Source: Rhizobium sp. Root482
Lineage (GTDB): Bacteria > Pseudomonadota > Alphaproteobacteria > Rhizobiales > Rhizobiaceae
Assembly (NCBI RefSeq): GCF_001426565.1
Contig: NZ_LMFA01000022.1
Coordinates: 1,479-65,478 of the forward strand
DNA: 64,000 bases
Direction: 5' to 3'
In this document: positions 19,411 to 27,663 of the stretch, one piece after another
Numbering within the stretch: the first letter of the stretch is position 1
How the letters are laid out: every line of letters starts with the position of its first letter
Made by a program: the position numbers and the translations under genes
The notes under the pieces: model-generated
Database searches by the model: none
Seen by the model: only the letters and a program-made list of their open reading frames with translations
Told to the model about the DNA's origin: nothing

Positions 19411-19788
19411 TCAGTTTGCAGCTTCAGCGGCAGCGTCGTCAGACTTCTTGGAAGCCTTCTTCGCCTTCGCGCCGGCAACAGCAGCGATGTCCAGGATGCG
19501 GACGGTCGTCTGATGCTGGCGATGGCCGCGGGTGCGCTTGGAGTTCTGGCGGCGGCGCTTCTTGAAGGCGATGACCTTCTTGGCGCGGCCGTGTTCCACA
19601 ACTTCGGCGCTGACAACGGCACCTTCGACAAACGGAGCACCGATGGTCGCGTCGGCGCCGACGCCAACCATCAGGATCTCGGTGAATTCAATCTTGTCGC
19701 CTGCAGCGCCTTCCAATTTTTCAATCGTCAGGACGTCGTTGGCTGCCACGCGGTACTGCTTACCGCCGGTCTTGATGACTGCGAACAT
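19411..19788 (-). CDS. rplU: 50S ribosomal protein L21
   Basis: A 125-residue 23S-rRNA-binding protein. The core [20 protein letters not shown] to [16 protein letters not shown] is standard, followed by a roughly 20-residue Ala/Lys-rich C-terminal extension ([10 protein letters not shown]) common in rhizobia. An AAAGGA ribosome binding site lies upstream. The promoter should be in the 285 bp between this gene and tRNA-Ser, which contains no other gene. Confidence 0.97.
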   Translation of the reverse strand: MFAVIKTGGKQYRVAANDVLTIEKLEGAAGDKIEFTEILMVGVGADATIGAPFVEGAVVSAEVVEHGRAKKVIAFKKRRRQNSKRTRGHRQHQTTVRILDIAAVAGAKAKKASKKSDDAAAEAAN

Positions 19789-20073
19789 TTTTTATCCTTT
19801 CATGTTCGTTCCGGCTCTCTACCATCGGGCAGGGCCGTCTTTTTCTTCAGTCGGACATGACAAGGCCTGAACCTTGCCGGTGAACGGGCGCAAAAGACAC
19901 CCGGCGCGGTGAGGACATGCCACACCACTTCGATTGCGCGAATTACGTGAAGCCGATAAAACTGTCAAGGCGAAAGGCGCGCATCGACCTGATATTCCGC
20001 GATCACCCCTCTTGTCATCCCGGCAAACTGCCGCTATGAACCGCCTCGCGCAAAAGCGCCGACCAAATCATCC

Positions 20074-20163
20074 GGAGAGGTGGCAGAGTGGTCGAATGCA
20101 CCGCACTCGAAATGCGGCATACCTGCAAGGGTATCGTGGGTTCAAATCCCACCCTCTCCGCCA
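20074..20163 (+). tRNA. tRNA-Ser (anticodon CGA)
   Basis: A 90-nt type II tRNA with encoded CCA. The acceptor GGAGAGG pairs with CCTCTCC, the anticodon stem-loop CCGCA-CTCGAAA-TGCGG gives anticodon CGA at 20108-20110, and a long variable arm and the T loop GGGTTCAAATCCC are present. Its 3' end is the integration target of the island that follows. Confidence 0.97.
20147..20163 (+). other. attL: 17-bp repeat at the tRNA 3' end
   Basis: TCCCACCCTCTCCGCCA, the last 17 bases of tRNA-Ser, recurs in direct orientation at 29332-29348. Bases flanking the two copies differ. A tyrosine integrase gene starts about 400 bp inside. This is the classic signature of integration into a tRNA gene. Confidence 0.85.
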
Positions 20164-20558
20164 AAATATGCAATATATTCAATTATTTAAGATGAAAGTG
20201 GCGTGCGGTGCTACCGCGTCTGCTACTTTGCCAGTGCCCGTTCTTGCCGCGCGCGGCAGGTCAGCCCCCTCCGCACGACTCTTAAATCGTAGTAAGAACA
20301 TGTCGGGTCAGTTTTGGAATGAAAATCTAAAATCATTTCAAATTCTGCTGTTTCAAATGAAAAAAATCGATTATTGTAGAATTTTTTTGTTGACGACGCG
20401 GTGGCAGTCCTGTTACACGGTTGATGACGAGACAGCACCGGGAGCCGGTGCAAACGCCTCGCCACATCCCTCAAATCAAAATTACATCCGATGCTGAGCT
20501 GCCAAAACGCGCAGTCAGCCGCCGGAAACCTATGGAAACGCAAATGGAAGCAAATGAG
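20164..20558. other. Left end of island, no gene
   Basis: This AT-rich stretch between tRNA-Ser and the integrase has no supported gene. A weak promoter-like TTGACG (about 20390) followed by TTACAC could serve the integrase. Integrase arm-binding and excisionase sites would be expected here, but I see no clear repeats. Confidence 0.4.
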
Positions 20559-21857
20559 ATGAAACTTAAATACGTTGTTAAACGGGGTGAAACATACTCC
20601 TTTAAGATTGCTGTTCCGACCAACCAGCGCACTCGCTTCGGCAGAGCGCAAATTTGGGAGGCACTTGGTACCGCTGACATTCTTGAGGCAACAGCACGCT
20701 CAGTTGAACGCGCTCGCTATTATCGCAAGCTTTTCGGCGGTGCGCCAACCGCTGGAGAGATGACGCCAGAAACTGTCGCTGCAACCGCAGTGGCACTCGG
20801 CATGAAGGCATACACACCAGCAGAGTCGGTCTTGAATGCTGAAGTTCGTGAATCGCTGCGCATGCTTTCTGACGGTCTAATGAGCCTACGACTACTGAAG
20901 GCGCCCAAGATAGTTGAGGTGGCGGCGGTAGGTGGCGTAACTTCAGTTCCCCCTCTACCGATGACTATAGCCTTGGAGCGGTTTAAAGAACTCTCTGATG
21001 ATAAATGGATGCGCCTTAGGGCTAGAGAACGTACTAAGAAGCTTCGCCCGTATGAAGAAGCGGTTGAACGCTTCGTTAGTGAAATGGGCGATCTCGATAT
21101 TCTCAGCCTGAGGAAGCGCGATGCTTTCGCGTTCAGCAAGAAATTGACAGCGAAGGTTGCTGCGAAGGAGCTGCTCGCATCTTCTGCGAATAAAAAGTTG
21201 ATGTGGCTAAAGTTAATTGTCGGAAAAGTCTATCTCGCTGAGGAGCAGCACGACAAACCGAATCCGTTCGAAAAGGTGAAAATAGAACACAAAGAGGGCA
21301 AGCGAGCGAGACCGCCGTTTACCGAAGGAGAAATAAAGCTGGTCGCGGATCAAATCGCCAAAAGCAATGCCAATGGCGAGCTAAAGGCTATCAACGCGGT
21401 GATGCAAAATACGGGCGCGACATCTAAGGAAATCTGCCTGCTCATGCCCTCCGATATTTTCTTAAACGCGCCCGTACCGTACATCCGAATTGCCGACAAC
21501 GAAATGCGCCAACAAGTCAAATCTGGCGGCGACCGGCACAGAGACATACCTTTGGTGGGGCGGGCGTTGGACGCGATGAGGCGATTTTCCGGTGGTTTCC
21601 CGAAATATCGCAGGGACAATGGCAGCGAGGTGCTTTCCGCGTCATCAAACAAGATCGTGCGGCAGGTCGTGGATAAAACGACCTATAGTTACCGGCACCG
21701 TATGGCAGACCGACTTCGCCAGTCAGGTTGTGAAGATACTTTAAAAAACGCGATTCTTGGTCACGAATCGAAAGGCTTTAGCATGCACTACGGTTTGGGT
21801 TTCACCCTTGAGAACAAGCGAGACGCACTTGTCAAAGCGTTGGGCGAGACCGTTTAA
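20559..21857 (+). CDS. Tyrosine-type site-specific integrase with substituted box I Arg
   Basis: A 432-residue phage/ICE-type recombinase. There is an N-terminal arm-binding-like region (KLKYVVKRGETYSFKIAVP), a core-binding region at about 135-245 and a catalytic domain to the end. Box II R379-H380 (YSYRHRMADR), the LGHES motif (H402) and the nucleophile Y411 (MHYGLG) are visible. The box I arginine, normally in TGxR-SE, is replaced: the sequence is NTGATSKEI, with Thr at 288. Starts at 20532 and 20421 are also in frame; 20559 has GGAAG in range and begins with the conserved LKY segment. It sits directly after tRNA-Ser and presumably inserted the island; present activity is doubtful. Confidence 0.85.
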   Translation: MKLKYVVKRGETYSFKIAVPTNQRTRFGRAQIWEALGTADILEATARSVERARYYRKLFGGAPTAGEMTPETVAATAVALGMKAYTPAESVLNAEVRESLRMLSDGLMSLRLLKAPKIVEVAAVGGVTSVPPLPMTIALERFKELSDDKWMRLRARERTKKLRPYEEAVERFVSEMGDLDILSLRKRDAFAFSKKLTAKVAAKELLASSANKKLMWLKLIVGKVYLAEEQHDKPNPFEKVKIEHKEGKRARPPFTEGEIKLVADQIAKSNANGELKAINAVMQNTGATSKEICLLMPSDIFLNAPVPYIRIADNEMRQQVKSGGDRHRDIPLVGRALDAMRRFSGGFPKYRRDNGSEVLSASSNKIVRQVVDKTTYSYRHRMADRLRQSGCEDTLKNAILGHESKGFSMHYGLGFTLENKRDALVKALGETV

Positions 21858-21965
21858 ATAATTTTTTGAACTCATCAAATAACACCCTCAAACTTAAACA
21901 CGCAAGATGACCACAATGAATTCGATATATTATGTACCGGTCATGTTCCGCAATTGGAATATGCT

Positions 21966-22139
21966 ATGCTCAAATTTGAATACGAAAATCTCATTATAGA
22001 TAATAATGCCCGTACGGAATTCTTCAGCATTTATGATCACCTTATCAAACTTTTAAAGCGGAATAATTTCTTCGATGCCGCCATTATTCATACGAAGAAC
22101 CGTAAGAGGATCGATGAAGAATTAGCGCTGCTTGATTAA
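21966..22139 (+). CDS. Small hypothetical protein (57 aa)
   Basis: Starting at ATG 21966, this AT-rich frame encodes MLKFEYENLIIDNNARTEFF onwards and ends with charged residues. It has an amphipathic helical look (FFSIYDHLIKLLKRNNFF). There is no good ribosome binding site and no recognised family. It lies between the integrase and the PLD-like gene on the same strand. It could be a real accessory gene or chance. Confidence 0.35.
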   Translation: MLKFEYENLIIDNNARTEFFSIYDHLIKLLKRNNFFDAAIIHTKNRKRIDEELALLD

Positions 22140-22241
22140 CACTGGCGGCGGAATGTGCAATTTATTCTGGCTATTCGATAGGTCACTGTTGTTTAGCAGA
22201 CGGTCTGGAACAAAGCCCCTTGCTTGAAGGATAGCGGATAC

Positions 22242-23093
22242 ATGCAACTTCTAACGGAACAGACCTCACCGCTGCTGATCGCGGATATCATCCGGAAATC
22301 AGCAGCGGTGAAAATTGCAGTGGCCTTCTGGGGAAAGGGGGCGGTTGAGATGCTCGGTCTGGATCGACCCGGGCTCAGAGCAAGCATAGTGTGTAATCTG
22401 GAATCTGGCGCTTGCAATCCCACTGAAATCAAAAAGCTCCTATCACTGTCGCGCAATGTCGAGGTACGAACAAACGCTCGCTTGCATGCTAAGGTTTATT
22501 GGTCAGCCGACAAGGCAGTCATCGGTTCGTCGAACGCCTCGTCCAACGGATTGGCGGTGGAAGGCAGTGAGCTGCAAGGTTGGGCAGAAGCTAACGTGCT
22601 TCTTACCGATCCTCGCATATTGGTTGAGACGGACGCGTGGTTCAATGTACTGTTTTCGGAATCGGTGGCAGTGGATGATACGGCTTTGCAGCGCGCGGAA
22701 GAAAACTGGCGAAAGCGATCGAAAATTCGACCGCCCGTTGCGGAAAAAGTTAAGCCGGAAACAACGCCCTCATTGTCACTTTCCAGTGTAGATCGCGAGC
22801 GACTTATTCGGCAATTCGGTCGGGCGATGCGAGGAATTTATGTGGAGGCGCAAAAGGCGGGCTACACGCCTCATGCTTTCGGCGACATGTTGAGCAGACT
22901 CGGTGCCATGGAGACGGCGCGAAGGCTTGTACTTGCGAATTCGCAGTCCGACGGTTTCACGCGGCTATTTTTGATGGGTAAGAAAGATCTCACTGTTGAA
23001 GCACTTGTTTTGAAGGAGCCATGGCGGCAACTCTTCGACGCAGACTTTTTGTCAGCCGCAGAGACGAGGCTGAAGATTCAAACTCGACTTTGA
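22242..23093 (+). CDS. Phospholipase-D-like (single HKD) nuclease-type protein
   Basis: A 283-residue protein with one HxKx4Dx6GSxN motif: H82, K84, D90, then G95-S-S-N98. Single-HKD proteins usually dimerise to form the active site and include nucleases such as the type IIS enzyme BfiI. The C-terminal 75 residues (GYTPHAFGDMLSRLGAMETA, then GFTRLFLMGKKDLTVEALVL) match a module I recall from many restriction- and defence-associated proteins. ATG 22242 follows GAAGG; a TTG at 22224 is a weaker choice. It lies convergent to a truncated methylase/specificity gene. A role in DNA restriction is inferred, not shown. Confidence 0.65.
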   Translation: MQLLTEQTSPLLIADIIRKSAAVKIAVAFWGKGAVEMLGLDRPGLRASIVCNLESGACNPTEIKKLLSLSRNVEVRTNARLHAKVYWSADKAVIGSSNASSNGLAVEGSELQGWAEANVLLTDPRILVETDAWFNVLFSESVAVDDTALQRAEENWRKRSKIRPPVAEKVKPETTPSLSLSSVDRERLIRQFGRAMRGIYVEAQKAGYTPHAFGDMLSRLGAMETARRLVLANSQSDGFTRLFLMGKKDLTVEALVLKEPWRQLFDADFLSAAETRLKIQTRL

Positions 23094-23310
23094 CTTCCAA
23101 GACCTTTCCTTCCACTTATTCCAAATTGTCTACAAGACGGCACGAGAAATTTGTCGACCGCCTTGCGTGTTAACTTAAATCGGACGCTGTCCTCGCTACT
23201 GCCTTTCGCCGAAAAACCGCAAACTTGGATCAGTTTTATCTTGAGCAGGACATCCAAAGACCCTCGCAGCATTTCCAACACAAAAGAGTCTACGTGACCG
23301 AAGGAAAGAA

Positions 23311-24465
23311 TTATTGATCATCAGGCCTTTCCTCAGCAACAGGGTCTTCGAGGTCCGGTAGCTCCTCGTCCCCCCGTCCATCGATAAGATCGCTGAATTT
23401 TAGCAACTCCTCCGCCAGTTTGCCCGTTGCTCCTCTATGGGCGTTTCGAGCGACCATGATTTCCTCGATCAACTCCCTCTGTTCAATTCGGTTTGGAGGA
23501 TAAGCAATTTCAAGATTTTCAAAATCTTCAGATTGCGTTCGACGCCTGTTGCTGTGCCCAGTCGTGATCGCGCGAAAAGCTCGCTGATAATACCTGCTTC
23601 GTAACAGGATCGAGAGGAAGTCGGGGTCCAAGTTTTCGTCCGTGACTTCGTAGATAGGAAACTCCTTGGTAACTAGCGCATGGTCCATCGCTTCAGGCAC
23701 GACAGCGACACAGCCCTTCCAAAGGTCGATAGACGAATATACGACGTCTCCCTGTCTGGCTTGGTACCAAGTCGAGGGGCTCTCCTCGAAATACATCCCA
23801 AGCCATTCGGGAGGGTTCCTGCCTTTCCCAGCTGCCCGGCGACGAATCTCGCCCGTTTGTGAAATAGTCATGACTTGCACTTCTTGATCCGGCGCATTCT
23901 CCGGATGAACAACTTCTTCCCGGCGGCGCATGACTGCACCTATCCGCTCTTGCCGCCATCCGTCGGGAATAGCTTCTAGTTCCTCATGCTTAAAAAGGTG
24001 ATATTTTGGATCCAGTCGATGACTGGGATGGGCGTCCCAGACTGCGCGTGAGTCTAACGCTATGCAGTCAGGTAACCTTCGACCCCCATAGTTGTCGGGT
24101 TGTTCTTGAAATTTACGATATTCGCCAAGAATCGAACCTTCCTGCTCCCTATTTAAGAAACCACCCTCCGCTCCATTATAAAGATCATTCAAATCACTAG
24201 ACGCGCCAGTAGTCGTATAGCCAACGTGGCCTGCTTCAGCTAAGAATATCTTGTAGGGCATTTGCTGAAGCATATTGCCTATCGCGTTGTCCAAGGTGGC
24301 GCCAGCGTCAAGACTTTCGGATATAATCCTGTCTGCCCGGATTTTCTCCACTGTAGTGAACTTGCGGAAGAACAGTATCGATGTCTTGTTCTGTGCCCCC
24401 GATTTCCTGAACGCATGATCAGGCAGTGAAACGATCGCTTCGATGCGGCCTCGCATTGCGAGCAT
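23311..24465 (-). pseudogene. 3' half of a fused N6-adenine methylase / HsdS-like specificity gene
   Basis: The 384 codons start inside the post-catalytic part of an HsdM-type methylase (GRIEAIVSLPDHAFRKSGAQNK, then ILFFRK). They continue into a target-recognition domain typical of type I specificity subunits (GWRQERIGAVMRR, LVTKEFPIYEVTDENLDPDFL, FENLEIAYPP, IEQRELIEEI). The SAM-binding region and the NPPY/DPPF catalytic motif are absent. Upstream sequence switches abruptly at about 24450-24470 to an AT-rich region leading to a divergent serine recombinase. The gene has therefore lost its 5' half by deletion or recombination and should not methylate DNA. Confidence 0.8.
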
Positions 24466-24580
24466 TCATTTAGGTTGTGCCCTAAGTTCACCGCCCGATT
24501 AGCCACCCAAATCCACTAATTGACTATTCATACTATACCGTATATCACTTAACCATCCTAAATTAACCGGTGAGGGTTTT

Positions 24581-25207
24581 GTGTTAGTAAGGGTCTATCT
24601 AAGAGCATCGACGAACGAACAAGACGCAAACCGCGCGCGCACCGAGCTTCAAGCCTTTGCGGATGAGCGGGGATTGAAGATCGCCAAATTCTACACCGAG
24701 AATGAAAGCGGCGCGAAACTAGACCGACCGAAACTGTTCGAGCTGCTGAACGATTGCCAACCAAACGACATTTTGTTGACCGAGCAAGTTGACCGCATCA
24801 GCCGCCTGACTGAATCAGACTGGAGAAAGCTTTGCGTCGAGATCGATAGACGAGGAATTCGGATCGTATCGCTAGACTTGCCTACCTCGTGGACAATGGC
24901 TTCGGAAAAGACAGACGAATTCACAAAACGGATGTTCGAAGCCATCAATAAGATGATGTTGGATGTGCTCGCAGCTGTGGCACGGAAAGACTACGAGGAT
25001 CGCCGTAGACGTGTTGAACAAGGGCAAGCGAAAGCCAAAGCAGAAGGACGTTACACCGGGCGCAAGGAAGACGTAGCACGCAATGAAGGCATTGGTGCTA
25101 TGCTGAAGGCGGGACGTAGCTACACCTTTATCATGAACTCCATGAAGGTCAGTCGCCCCACTGTTGCCAAGATTGCAAAGCGTCATCGTGAAAATGCTCA
25201 TTCGTAA
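24581..25207 (+). CDS. Small serine recombinase (resolvase family)
   Basis: A 208-residue resolvase/invertase. The nucleophile Ser10 sits in VYLRASTNEQD, followed by the conserved GLKIAKFYTENESGAK and LLTEQVDRISRL segments, the long E-helix region with KDYEDRRRRVEQGQAKAK, and a C-terminal helix-turn-helix (SYTFIMNSMKVSRPTVAKIAK). It starts at GTG 24581 after GGTGAGGG. Such enzymes resolve or invert DNA at short res sites. It stands next to the breakpoint that removed the methylase 5' half and may have been involved. Confidence 0.88.
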   Translation: MLVRVYLRASTNEQDANRARTELQAFADERGLKIAKFYTENESGAKLDRPKLFELLNDCQPNDILLTEQVDRISRLTESDWRKLCVEIDRRGIRIVSLDLPTSWTMASEKTDEFTKRMFEAINKMMLDVLAAVARKDYEDRRRRVEQGQAKAKAEGRYTGRKEDVARNEGIGAMLKAGRSYTFIMNSMKVSRPTVAKIAKRHRENAHS

Positions 25208-25606
25208 AAATTCGAATGACTAATCATTCCCAAGTAATTCGTAATAATTCTAAATTTTCGCGGTACTAATTTTGGTGTCGGTCAATTTAATATCGGTATA
25301 TTTTGAGAAAATAGAATATATCTATTTACATCAAACCAAATCTATTATATAATAGCAACTGAAGACTCGCTTAAAGCGAATCCAAAACTCCCTTGCGACC
25401 TAAATATCGACAGCGGCATCTTGTCAGGATGCCCTTGATCTGTCAGCTCATTCTGTGGGCTTTGGGTGTTCAGGTCCATAGTGAAGAGATATTGCCGCCC
25501 CCGAGCCGATCAAGATCGATCGTGGGTTTCTCCCACCCCCAATAGGAATAGCATTGTCCATCTCTTACGAGATGCACAATTGTTTATCATACCAAAAACA
25601 AACATC
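25208..25606. other. AT-rich intergenic stretch with a nested hairpin
   Basis: About 400 bp with no supported gene. The most AT-rich part of the window is at 25208-25350. A nested inverted repeat at 25409-25444 has an inner GGCATC/GATGCC and an outer GACAG/CTGTC. It could be a terminator for the recombinase transcript, a small RNA, or nothing. Confidence 0.4.
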
Positions 25607-26564
25607 ATGAAAGATAAGAATCAGAAGATACTAACAAACTGGATATTAGATACATTCAAAAAGAAGGTTATATTCGATATACGCAACCAACTCGACACAT
25701 CAGTCGGTGCACAAGATAATTACCTATCGAGACATACGTTCTCCACCACAGTTATATTGAGAAAGTCTTCGCGCTATAAAACAATCAACCAAGCGCAAGA
25801 TGATCTGAAAAAGCATTTTAGTAGTTACTACAATGACGTTCTCGGTCACCAGTGTATGGACAATCGGAAGCTGACGTCTAGGAACATGAAGTTTCTGCCA
25901 ATGTCATTTCTAGGCTTCGATATCGAGGGAACAAGGCACGGCTCCTACGATGTCGTGACAAGCGATCCACATGGTCACGGCGGCATCTTGTTCCACGAAA
26001 CGACACTGGCAAACTTTGCGATCGCCAATGCTCGTTTCTTACAACTGGACGGCTCGTACGAGATCACCAATCCCACGAGAGAGATAGCACTCATCACGCT
26101 TGAGCCCTTCGATTGCGAAAGCGGCATGACGAGATTTCTTCATTATGCGCTGAAGTTCGGTGTGAAGCTGGACAACAATAATACGAACTACTCCCCTTAC
26201 AATTTCTATCCGCCATCTTCACCGAATTACCCATTCTGGCAGACATTGCAAACAGACATGTACCCTCTGACAAGATCGGACGATTGGAAGGAAAGAGAGA
26301 ATGCTACGATCGAATGGCTACGGAACATGGCTCCCCCGGATCGTCGTTTCCGTCGCAATCTCGGACATGGAGGAGGCGCAACGACTTCTCGGAACCCCGT
26401 CATTTGAAATTGTCGGCGAACCGCCGCGTGCTCATTTCGAAGTGAGCACGTCGGCGCGCCGAAAGGGGGACGACGAGCGTGTTGTGTGGGAGATATCTGA
26501 AATGCTCGACAGCCCTCGATCCGTGATCGACTGGAGCATCGATTGGGAGAGAAGTATATATTAG
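25607..26564 (+). pseudogene. Unknown protein gene with apparent +1 frameshift
   Basis: A frame starting at ATG 25607 (MKDKNQKILTNWILDTFK) reads well to about 26330 and then turns into Arg/Gly-rich nonsense ending at 26407. In another frame, sensible sequence (PRIVVSVAISDMEEAQRLLG) runs to 26564. Removing one C from the CCCCC run at 26333-26337 joins them into one product of 318 residues. The protein is unrecognised. A PHGHGGILFHE segment is reminiscent of the HUH metal-binding motif of rolling-circle replication or transposition proteins, but other HUH motifs are not clear. Either a recent frameshift or a homopolymer sequencing error. Confidence 0.55.
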
Positions 26565-26765
26565 TAAATATATAAAGGGGTGGATGTCGCTGGCTGCGGT
26601 GAGCAATATTGTGCGCGGCGGTAAGCTAATGGTCGCGAAAACGAAGTTGACCCACGCCCGCTTCGTTAAACAGCAAGCCATTACCCTACATTTGGCGCTG
26701 CCAGATTGGTCGCTCGCTTACCAAGGAGGCGCGTAAGCGGGGAGTGATGATCTGGAGGACGACAC

Positions 26766-27662
26766 CTAAGCCGCTTTGACGTCGGGTGAAGCATGCAGCC
26801 GCATGTTTTCGGTTAAGGAAGGTATTTCCTTGAAGACGACCTTCACAGACTTGAACGCTGTCTTGCCAAGGAAACCCGAACAACGAAGAGACGCTTCTGC
26901 CCATCTCTTCCTCGATATGACCTCTAAGCATTTCCGTGCAACCCGGATCAGGTACTTTCCTCGAATCCAGTCTCTGTAGTTCTCGTCTAAAAGAGTCGCT
27001 TCCCAAGCTAGCGACGCCTCTAATAAATCTGGCTGCTCGACGCCCCAGCGTGCCAGTATCGCTTCATAATCAATTTCTTTGCAATCTATGGCGCCTTGAG
27101 TGAGTTCAAAGAAGTCCGTGATCGAACATTGATCGAAGTCTGGATGAAGATTTCGATGGCGGATTTCGATCATCAAACACGAGATACGTTTTAGGTGCAG
27201 CGCGCATCGTTGCAATTCGACTTCGAATTCCGATACTACTTTCGCCACCACCTTCGATGACGGACGCGGATTGACCTCTCGGCGGATCGCATAGCCAGCC
27301 ATCTCACCTTTACAGACTTCTGACTCAATACTGTAATGGTCAGTGTAATAAACCCCGTCCACTATTTTTCCTATGTACCCATCATAGTCTCTATCGCAGA
27401 TGTAGATAAATTTTGGCTTGATAACCCAATCATAAGATGTGCAGGCTTCCTTCATGTTAAGGACGCCGTGCTTGTTCTCACAACTGAATGGAAGGAAATT
27501 GGCACCAAGCTCTGCTTCCAAAAAGTCTGAGTAAAATTCGATATCGTCTTTTCCCTCTACGGCGACTATGTACTCGTAATCCACATAATCTAACTGCAGA
27601 AGTTCGGTAAGTTTAGCGTACGGAGCGTCCTGCTCCCTAAGTAATTCTTGTGCCCAGCTCAT
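26766..27662 (-). CDS. ariB: TOPRIM/DUF4435 protein, AriB-like (PARIS effector)
   Basis: A 298-residue protein. The N-terminal TOPRIM-like core has the acidic motif IVAVEGKDDIEFY (E36) and the metal-binding ICDRDYDGY (D90, D92, D94) expected of DUF4435 proteins. The remainder is helical. In PARIS systems AriB is held by the AriA ATPase and released as a nuclease effector, targeting tRNA in the studied case, when phage anti-restriction proteins are sensed. It follows the ATPase gene with one base between stop and ATG 27662; a GTG at 27674 would overlap it. The assignment rests on domain pair, order and sizes; function is inferred. Confidence 0.72.
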   Translation of the reverse strand: MSWAQELLREQDAPYAKLTELLQLDYVDYEYIVAVEGKDDIEFYSDFLEAELGANFLPFSCENKHGVLNMKEACTSYDWVIKPKFIYICDRDYDGYIGKIVDGVYYTDHYSIESEVCKGEMAGYAIRREVNPRPSSKVVAKVVSEFEVELQRCALHLKRISCLMIEIRHRNLHPDFDQCSITDFFELTQGAIDCKEIDYEAILARWGVEQPDLLEASLAWEATLLDENYRDWIRGKYLIRVARKCLEVISRKRWAEASLRCSGFLGKTAFKSVKVVFKEIPSLTENMRLHASPDVKAA

Positions 27663-27663
27663 G

